Below, one piece after another: positions 1 to 4,937 of a DNA stretch of 10,167 bases. The notes under the pieces are model-generated. The model saw only the letters and a list, made by a program, of their open reading frames with translations. It was not told the origin of the DNA and ran no database searches. The number at the start of each line of letters is the position of its first letter. Positions within the stretch are counted from its first letter, which is position 1. This stretch comes from Herpetosiphonaceae bacterium (GTDB taxonomy: Bacteria > Chloroflexota > Chloroflexia > Chloroflexales > Kallotenuaceae), in assembly GCA_030147335.1 (NCBI GenBank), contig JASKZZ010000257.1, positions 1-10,167 on the forward strand, read 5' to 3'. The position numbers and the translations under genes are program-made.

Positions 1-9
1 TAACCCGTC

Positions 10-18
10 TGGTATACT
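10..18 (+). promoter_or_regulatory. Extended -10 promoter of the tRNA-Ser pair
   Basis: The sequence TGGTATACT has a TG dinucleotide one base upstream of TATACT (13-18), which is the extended -10 form of a housekeeping sigma promoter. It lies 15 bases before the first tRNA, so transcription would start at about 25 and leave a short 5' leader. The -35 region would fall outside the window and cannot be judged. Confidence 0.6.
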
Positions 19-33
19 AACGCAGCCTTGCTT

Positions 34-119
34 GGAGGCGTGGCCGAGTGGTTGAAGGCAGCTGTCTTGAAAACAGCCAAACGCAAGTTTCGTGGGTTCG
101 AATCCCACCGCCTCCTCCA
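34..119 (+). tRNA. tRNA-Ser(UGA), CCA end encoded
   Basis: This is a class II tRNA with a long variable arm. The acceptor stem GGAGGCG (34-40) pairs with CGCCTCC (109-115). The anticodon arm GCTGT/ACAGC encloses the loop CTTGAAA, giving anticodon UGA, which reads UCA and other UCN codons. The variable arm is AAAC-GCAA-GTTT, and the T arm GTGGG/CCCAC holds the loop TTCGAAT. CCA is encoded at 117-119. The discriminator base at 116 is T rather than the G usual for bacterial serine tRNAs. It is the first of two serine tRNAs that share a promoter and a terminator and are separated by 30 bases. Confidence 0.95.
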
Positions 120-149
120 CAGTTTTTCGCAGTCCAGACCGTAACGTAT

Positions 150-237
150 GGGAGGATGCGAGAGTGGTTAATCGAGCGGTTTGCTAAACCGTGACCGCGT
201 GAGCGGTCCCTGGGTTCGAATCCCAGTCCTCCCGCCA
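150..237 (+). tRNA. tRNA-Ser(GCU), CCA end encoded
   Basis: This is a class II serine tRNA. The acceptor stem GGGAGGA (150-156) pairs with TCCTCCC (227-233), followed by discriminator G and an encoded CCA (235-237). The anticodon stem GCGGT/ACCGT encloses the loop TTGCTAA, so the anticodon is GCU and it reads AGC and AGU. The variable arm ACCGC-GTGA-GCGGT is a strong five-pair stem. The T arm is CTGGG-TTCGAAT-CCCAG. It lies just upstream of a rho-independent terminator, so it is the last gene of a two-tRNA transcript. Confidence 0.96.
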
Positions 238-241
238 CTCC

Positions 242-270
242 AAAAGCGTCGCTTAAAGCGACGCTTTTTT
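242..270 (+). terminator. Rho-independent terminator of the tRNA operon
   Basis: A perfect 12-pair hairpin is formed by arms 242-253 and 257-268, with core GCGTCGC/GCGACGC and a three-base loop. It runs directly into a T tract (265-270, then GTTTGT). It starts five bases after the CCA end of tRNA-Ser(GCU) and is oriented to end the tRNA transcript. Confidence 0.93.
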
Positions 271-292
271 GTTTGTCCTTATTTTCATTGTT

Positions 293-330
293 AAAAACGA
301 AGAACGCCGTAGTTGCTACACGACGTTCTT
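293..330 (-). terminator. Rho-independent terminator of the minus-strand membrane glycosyltransferase gene
   Basis: Read on the minus strand, AAGAACGTCG pairs with CGGCGTTCTT through ten pairs, including one G-U wobble. A partly paired loop closes it, and TTTTT follows two bases later (complement of 293-297). On the plus strand the wobble becomes a C-A mismatch and no T tract follows, so the hairpin works better for the minus strand. It lies 20 bases past the stop codon at 350, which fits a terminator for that gene. Together with the hairpin at 242-270 it separates two convergent transcripts. Confidence 0.8.
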
Positions 331-349
331 CCAATTACTAAAGCAGGCA

Positions 350-2134
350 CTAGATTGGATTGCTAACGGAAGCTTCGACTTTTTTTCGATGCCGCCATTC
401 ATTCCAGGTGCTACTCAAAACACGTATGCCATGCCATAGCGCAAACAACAACGGTGGTGTAAAGATAAACACGGCGCGATACCGCTGCCACCACAATGGG
501 TCCGGCAGATTAGGGTAAAACACATAGGTCAGCGGCACAAGCAGCGATAACATCACTGCGGTACGGCCTGTTACTCGCCAGTCAAGCAGCGCCGCAAGTG
601 CAACAAACCACGTTGCGTACCAGGGCCAGAACCAGACCGCTCCAATTGAGCAATACACAAAAAAGATCCACGCGCCACAAAGCAGGGCCATCCGCAGGTT
701 ACGAGTAATGGCAGCACTTATTAAGCATGTTGCGCCCAGAATAACCAGTGCCACACGTCGAATATTGGCGTTGAGCCAGTCACGGTTAAGCTTCGCCACG
801 GTTGCTTGAGCACGAATGCGTGTCCGATCCTGTAAAAAGCGAGCACGCTGTTTGCTCCACAAATCGCCTTGCCCTTCTCGACGTACACTGCTGGCTGTTA
901 TGGAGCGCGAAGCCGGTGTCACGTGCAAGGGGAGAGGTTCGGTTAGAGCGGGATTGGGCCAACGTCCCTGGTGCCACATCTCACGTTGAATATCAACCGA
1001 GACAACATCACCTAGTGAATTGATTAATCGTTGCTGGGGCGGCGCGTCAAACAAAATCTCAAGCGTTTCTTTTCCTTCCCAATACGGACGGTACAAGCCC
1101 ACGCATAGCAGCGCGAATAAGGAGCACGAGACCAATGTTTTCCATCCGCGCTCACGCCATGACGACGACTGCCAGAGCAGCGCAAGTCCGTAAAGCGGCA
1201 GCAACGGAAGCGCGATCCATTTCGTGAGAACGGCTAGCGTAAAGGCTCCAATCGTCCAATACCAGTAGCCCCGTAAATGCAGCAACACACCCAGCAATAT
1301 AAACGTGATCATCAGCACGTCGTTATGCGCATTGCCGACAAACTCAATCAACGTCAGCGGATTGAGCATGTACAGCGCAGTACCCCAGCTTTGTTGTTGT
1401 GGGCGCATACGGCCCAGAATTGACCAGATCAACCAGCCGTTTATAAGGTGAAGGCCGAGCGCTAAGAATTTGTAGGCCAGCACGTATGTGATCACATGCA
1501 CTTTGATGCTGTTCACGATAACGGTCAACAAAATCGAAGGATAGATCCAACCCGGACCGTAGACCGATGCCACTTCCTTCCAGCTTACCCAGCGATAAAA
1601 TGGGTCGGTACGAAAGCGCGACGGCGGATCGATAAATGGATTGCCACCATGCACAGCCGCTACCCGGCCAAATGAAATATAGCTGTACACGTCGCTCGAC
1701 AGTAGGTTAGGCAGTGCCAGCAAGGGAACACTCGCGAGCATAACCAACCCAAGGTACATCCGAAATCGGGGCTGCCGTTCCTGTGACAGCGTGCGTACCC
1801 GCCATAACAACAGCAGATACACGCCGCTGATGAGAGCAAAGCTAGCTAGCATCCAAAACGGGTGCGATGCGGCGAGATCCGCGCGGCGTGGGGCTGTGAC
1901 GCGCGCTTCCGAGATCAGAGTGCGGTAAAACCAATTCCAGTACCACTTGAGTGGATCTAACACCTGGCCAGGCGACCATGACTGGCTTTTGAGATGCATC
2001 ACGAGGAAAAAGCTACCGTACGCAAGTGTATGTAAAACGCTTAGAGCAGCAAGCGAGCGATCTCGCTCAACTCGTGCAGCGCGCACAACGCGACCGGGAA
2101 AAGCCCAGGCGCGTACAAGTTCTCCAACTGACAC
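350..2134 (-). CDS. Polytopic GT-C-type glycosyltransferase, MptA/MptB or GT87-like
   Basis: The protein has 594 residues and many membrane segments (around 30-47, 93-112, 125-142, 195-240, 255-287, 293-322, 332-347, 458-475, 480-515, 524-540 and 553-572). The pattern resembles enzymes that transfer a sugar from a polyprenyl-phosphate donor on the outer face of the membrane. After the third segment the loop SSDVYSYISFGR (146-157) is followed by GGNPF (163-167) and VYGPGW (191-196). This resembles the DVY...G.NPY...YGP pattern of bacterial alpha-mannosyltransferases of the MptA/MptB and GT87 group, with Asp148 as the candidate catalytic acid. NPLTLIEFVGNAHND (258-272) and WPWYATW (503-509) are also typical. 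A hydrophilic stretch of about 105 residues (351-455) interrupts the membrane segments. The start is GTG, supported by a GGAGG site five bases upstream. The family assignment is fairly likely; the exact sugar and acceptor are unknown. Confidence 0.65.
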   Translation of the reverse strand: MSVGELVRAWAFPGRVVRAARVERDRSLAALSVLHTLAYGSFFLVMHLKSQSWSPGQVLDPLKWYWNWFYRTLISEARVTAPRRADLAASHPFWMLASFALISGVYLLLLWRVRTLSQERQPRFRMYLGLVMLASVPLLALPNLLSSDVYSYISFGRVAAVHGGNPFIDPPSRFRTDPFYRWVSWKEVASVYGPGWIYPSILLTVIVNSIKVHVITYVLAYKFLALGLHLINGWLIWSILGRMRPQQQSWGTALYMLNPLTLIEFVGNAHNDVLMITFILLGVLLHLRGYWYWTIGAFTLAVLTKWIALPLLPLYGLALLWQSSSWRERGWKTLVSCSLFALLCVGLYRPYWEGKETLEILFDAPPQQRLINSLGDVVSVDIQREMWHQGRWPNPALTEPLPLHVTPASRSITASSVRREGQGDLWSKQRARFLQDRTRIRAQATVAKLNRDWLNANIRRVALVILGATCLISAAITRNLRMALLCGAWIFFVYCSIGAVWFWPWYATWFVALAALLDWRVTGRTAVMLSLLVPLTYVFYPNLPDPLWWQRYRAVFIFTPPLLFALWHGIRVLSSTWNEWRHRKKVEASVSNPI

Positions 2135-2139
2135 CCCAT

Positions 2140-2144
2140 CCTCC
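2140..2144 (-). promoter_or_regulatory. Shine-Dalgarno site fixing the GTG start of the glycosyltransferase
   Basis: On the minus strand GGAGG lies five bases before the GTG at 2134-2132. The ATG at the 3' edge of this site is in another reading frame, so the GTG is the supported start even though it is a non-ATG codon. Confidence 0.75.
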
Positions 2145-2163
2145 AGAGCATGAACAAGTGACC

Positions 2164-2172
2164 ATTATACCA
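2164..2172 (-). promoter_or_regulatory. Extended -10 promoter of the minus-strand glycosyltransferase gene
   Basis: On the minus strand the sequence reads TGGTATAAT, a consensus TATAAT with an extended -10 TG. No -35 hexamer stands at 16-18 bases. A CTGACA lies only six bases upstream and is too close to serve. Transcription would begin at about 2157, giving a leader of about 23 bases that contains the GGAGG site. Confidence 0.7.
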
Positions 2173-2203
2173 GTGTGTCAGACCCGCGTACCGAAAGATC
2201 GCG

Positions 2204-2212
2204 TGTTATAAT
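2204..2212 (+). promoter_or_regulatory. Extended -10 promoter of the mreB cluster
   Basis: TGTTATAAT combines a consensus TATAAT (2207-2212) with the upstream TG of an extended -10 element. There is no recognisable -35 hexamer at normal spacing. A start near 2219 gives a leader of about 75 bases before mreB. It mirrors the minus-strand promoter at 2164-2172, and the two -10 boxes are 37 bases apart. Confidence 0.7.
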
Positions 2213-2233
2213 GGCGCTGGTGGTCAAGTTGCC

Positions 2234-2256
2234 TGGCAGAAGCAAGGTTCCTGCCA
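2234..2256 (+). other. Hairpin in the predicted mreB 5' leader
   Basis: TGGCAG (2234-2239) pairs perfectly with CTGCCA (2251-2256) around an 11-base loop, and two more A-T pairs are possible past a one-base bulge. No T tract follows, so it is not an ordinary terminator. It lies in the predicted untranslated leader, 37 bases before the mreB ATG. It could stabilise the message or influence translation, or be chance. Confidence 0.3.
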
Positions 2257-2293
2257 CGATTGCGAATTATACGCTTGGGAGATATAGATTTTC

Positions 2294-3370
2294 ATGGCGA
2301 ACCCATTTTGGCACCTCATGGGCGCATTCAGCCGCGACCTCGGAATTGATCTTGGCACAGCTAATACCCTGGTCTATGCTCGGGGCAAAGGCATTATTAT
2401 TTCCGAGCCTTCGGTTGTCGCGATGGACCGACGAACCAAGCGCGTGCAAGCGGTCGGCGCCGAAGCAAAAGCCATGGTCGGCAAAACACCCAGCAGCATC
2501 GTGGCTGTACGACCACTTAAGGATGGCGTGATCGCCGACTTCGATGTAGTTGAAAAGATGATGATTCATTTTATCAAGAAGTCGAATTCAGTGCGTCCAA
2601 GAGTGGTAGTTGGCGTGCCTTCGGGCGTGACCGAAGTTGAGAAACGAGCCGCTAAAGACGCAGCCGAGAATGCCGGAGCGCGACAAGCATTTGTGGTTGA
2701 AGAGCCGATGGCGGCAGCGATTGGCGCTGGTCTGCCGGTTGAAGAGCCGATTGGTTCGATGATCGTTGACATTGGCGGCGGCACAACCGAGGTTGCGGTT
2801 ATTTCGCTTGGTGGCATCGTGGTTAATCACTCGTTGCGTATCGCCGGCGATGAGATCGACGAGGCCGTGATCCAGTTTGCGCGACGTGAGTATAACCTGC
2901 TGATCGGTGAGCGTATGGCGGAAAAGGCCAAGATTGCCGCAGGTTCGGCGTATCCGCTCGACGAAGAAATTACCGTAGTGCTGCGTGGCCGCGACCTGTT
3001 GACTGGCTTGCCGAAAGCTGTTGAAGTTTCAAGCGTTGAGCTGCGCGACGGCATGTCAGGGCCAGTTTCGTCAATCGTGGAGCAGGTTCGTAGCGCGTTG
3101 GAAGAAACGCCGCCTGAGCTTGTCGCTGATATTATGGAGCATGGCATTATGCTAGCCGGTGGTGGAGCATTACTGCACGGCTTAGCACAACGAATTATCG
3201 CCGAGACTAAAATGCCGGTGCATATTGCTGACGACCCGCTGAGTTGTGTAGCTCGTGGCGCTGGGCGAATGGTTGAAGAGTTTGGCAACACAAAATATCG
3301 TCAAATTCTTGAGCGCAGCCAAAACAGTGGCCGGATGCGTGTTCCAGAAACACGATTTGGGCGTCGTTGA
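2294..3370 (+). CDS. mreB: Rod-shape-determining actin homologue MreB
   Basis: MreB is a bacterial actin that forms membrane-bound ATP-dependent filaments guiding lateral-wall synthesis. All nucleotide-binding elements are present: phosphate-1 loop DLGTANT (19-25), the interdomain segment VVVGVPSGVTEVE (104-116), EEPMAAAIGAGL (136-147) with the region of the catalytic glutamate, phosphate-2 loop DIGGGTTE (159-166) and the adenosine motif LAGGGALL (287-294). At 358 residues it is slightly longer than usual. The extra length lies in a hydrophobic N-terminus (FWHLMGAF, 5-12), which could insert in the membrane, and an arginine-rich tail (about 331-358). The start at 2294 has a weak GGGAG site 12 bases upstream; an alternative ATG at 2318 has none. 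It is the first gene of the mre-PBP2 cluster. Confidence 0.97.
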   Translation: MANPFWHLMGAFSRDLGIDLGTANTLVYARGKGIIISEPSVVAMDRRTKRVQAVGAEAKAMVGKTPSSIVAVRPLKDGVIADFDVVEKMMIHFIKKSNSVRPRVVVGVPSGVTEVEKRAAKDAAENAGARQAFVVEEPMAAAIGAGLPVEEPIGSMIVDIGGGTTEVAVISLGGIVVNHSLRIAGDEIDEAVIQFARREYNLLIGERMAEKAKIAAGSAYPLDEEITVVLRGRDLLTGLPKAVEVSSVELRDGMSGPVSSIVEQVRSALEETPPELVADIMEHGIMLAGGGALLHGLAQRIIAETKMPVHIADDPLSCVARGAGRMVEEFGNTKYRQILERSQNSGRMRVPETRFGRR

Positions 3371-3428
3371 GCCGATGTGCATTTCTTCTAACCGACATTA
3401 CACACCATATCAAAGCGTTCTGTAACTC

Positions 3429-4331
3429 ATGCGAACAACATTCGACGCATCAAACGGACAACGCCCTGAGTCACTAACGGGACGTAGGCTTAGCCTCGTG
3501 CTGGTTCTTATTCTGCTCGCGTTGGGATTGATTGTGCTGGACGGTCAAGGGATGCTCGATCCGGTCAAAAACCAAGCACAACGTGCCCTACAGCCAGTCG
3601 CGCAGACATTAACACAAACACGGCTGGTGCTCGGTGAAACGCTCGGCAGTGTTACAGGACGCGGAGCATTGCAACAAGAACTCGATACGCTGCGTGGTGA
3701 GCTGCAAGCGGAGCGCGAAAAAAACATCCAGCTGCAAACTCTACTGTACGAAAATCGCCAGCTCAAGCAGCAGCTCCAGATCGAGCAAACCTATGGCTGG
3801 GCCACTATCGACGCCAAAGTTGTACGTGGCAGCACCGACAACGGCCAACGCATCGTCCGAATTAATCGTGGCAAGGTCGATGGTATTGCGGTCGGAATGG
3901 CCGTGGTTGCACAAGAAGGCGGCAGTCCAACCTCGCTCATCGGCGTCATTGATAAGGTCTACGCGCAAAATGCCGATGTTTTGTTAATTATCGACTACGG
4001 CTCAACGATCAGTGCTCGCACTGCCGGTACCGAATTACCGGCTGAGGGTTTGGTTACCGGTCAGTGGCAGGTCGGCAGTCGCCTAAAGCTGTCGGATGTT
4101 AGTCGCGATGCTGTATTGCAGCCCGGTCACTATGTAGTAACAGCAGGTTTGAGCAAGGCATTGTCGACAGACACACCCATCGCGCAAGTCCCGGCAGATG
4201 TACCAATTGGCACTATACTTGAGGTAAAGCAGGCTGGACATAGCCAAACGGCGGAAGTTCAGCCATTTGTAAATCCTGACCGTGTACGTAGCCTATGGGT
4301 AATAACGGGTCTGCGGGACGATGACAAATAA
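3429..4331 (+). CDS. mreC: Rod-shape-determining protein MreC
   Basis: MreC is an extracytoplasmic scaffold that joins MreB and MreD to the PBP2-RodA synthase and activates PBP2. The 300 residues give a short cytoplasmic N-terminus, one membrane helix (about 21-38, rich in L, V and I), a coiled coil (about 78-120, with heptad-like LQQELDTLRGELQ and the typical ENRQLKQQL) and then the beta-rich MreC domain. That domain contains the characteristic VDGIAVGMAVV (150-160), LIGVIDKVY (170-178) and GLVTG (207-211). It lies 58 bases after mreB. A stop codon (TAA, 3423-3425) stands two codons upstream in frame, so the ATG is the first possible start, yet no SD site precedes it. The order mreB-mreC-mreD is the conserved one. 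Confidence 0.95.
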   Translation: MRTTFDASNGQRPESLTGRRLSLVLVLILLALGLIVLDGQGMLDPVKNQAQRALQPVAQTLTQTRLVLGETLGSVTGRGALQQELDTLRGELQAEREKNIQLQTLLYENRQLKQQLQIEQTYGWATIDAKVVRGSTDNGQRIVRINRGKVDGIAVGMAVVAQEGGSPTSLIGVIDKVYAQNADVLLIIDYGSTISARTAGTELPAEGLVTGQWQVGSRLKLSDVSRDAVLQPGHYVVTAGLSKALSTDTPIAQVPADVPIGTILEVKQAGHSQTAEVQPFVNPDRVRSLWVITGLRDDDK

Positions 4332-4400
4332 CTGTGGTATATGGCTCGATTACTTGGTACTACGTGCCCATAGCATACAAGCGTTTGCCTTCTTACCAGT

Positions 4401-4937
4401 ATGACTGAACGCCGTCTTAAGTGGGAACAGCGTATTTTGCGCCAGGTGCTGCTTGCGCTGATGCTGCTTGGCGTTGCGCTTGTGCAAACATCGCTAGCTC
4501 CAACGCTATGGCGTTTTCGCGTTGACTGGGTTCTGTTGTTTGTGGTTGGATGGACAATTCTGCGTGGCTTGCTGCCGGGAGTCTACTGGGCTTTGTACGG
4601 CGGAGTTTCGCTCGATCTGCTTGGCTCGATGCCGCTTGGGAGCCACTTATTGGCCCTGCTGCTTTGCGTTGGCGTTATTGCAGTATTGAGCGAGCCATTG
4701 GAGCGCGACCAGCCTATGCTGATCTTGGCAACAATGCTGCTGGCGACGATGTTGTATGGCTTTACATTAATGATCGTTCTGCAAATAACGAGTGGCGCAG
4801 TACCATGGCATCGCTACCCTCTGGTAGTGGTTGTACCGACAGCGCTGATCAACACAATCTGGGCGTTACCTGCCTTTACACTACTCCGGCGTTTTCATTC
4901 CCGTGGTCAATCAACTTCTGCAATTGAGCTTTTCTAA
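4401..4937 (+). CDS. mreD: Rod-shape-determining membrane protein MreD
   Basis: MreD is an integral membrane component of the elongasome that binds MreC and modulates its effect on PBP2. The protein has 178 residues, close to the family's usual length, and about five to six membrane segments (around 14-32, 41-57, 60-76, 82-98, 106-128 and 140-162). The family signature is visible as YGGVSLDLLGSMPLGSHLL (66-84), which corresponds to the GGL-x2-DLL-x-S-x-PLG pattern. The start has no SD site, and an in-frame TAG at 4371-4373 limits any upstream extension. Its TAA stop shares a base with the ATG of the PBP2 gene, so the two are likely translationally coupled. Confidence 0.93.
   Translation: MTERRLKWEQRILRQVLLALMLLGVALVQTSLAPTLWRFRVDWVLLFVVGWTILRGLLPGVYWALYGGVSLDLLGSMPLGSHLLALLLCVGVIAVLSEPLERDQPMLILATMLLATMLYGFTLMIVLQITSGAVPWHRYPLVVVVPTALINTIWALPAFTLLRRFHSRGQSTSAIELF

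Noticed and set aside
17..334. Minus-strand open frame of 105 codons across the two tRNA genes
   Set aside because: It is the antisense of two serine tRNAs and gives the GGGIRTHE-type peptide known as a common false protein from tRNA-Ser loci. The tRNAs fold completely.
2266..2272. Possible second -10 box (TTATAC) near the mreB start
   Set aside because: It has no -35 element at proper spacing and no TG extension, and it is weaker than the TGTTATAAT at 2204.
1947..2531. Overlapping plus-strand open frames through the control region before mreB
   Set aside because: They cross both promoters and run into mreB in another frame; the products are low-complexity and arginine/serine-rich.
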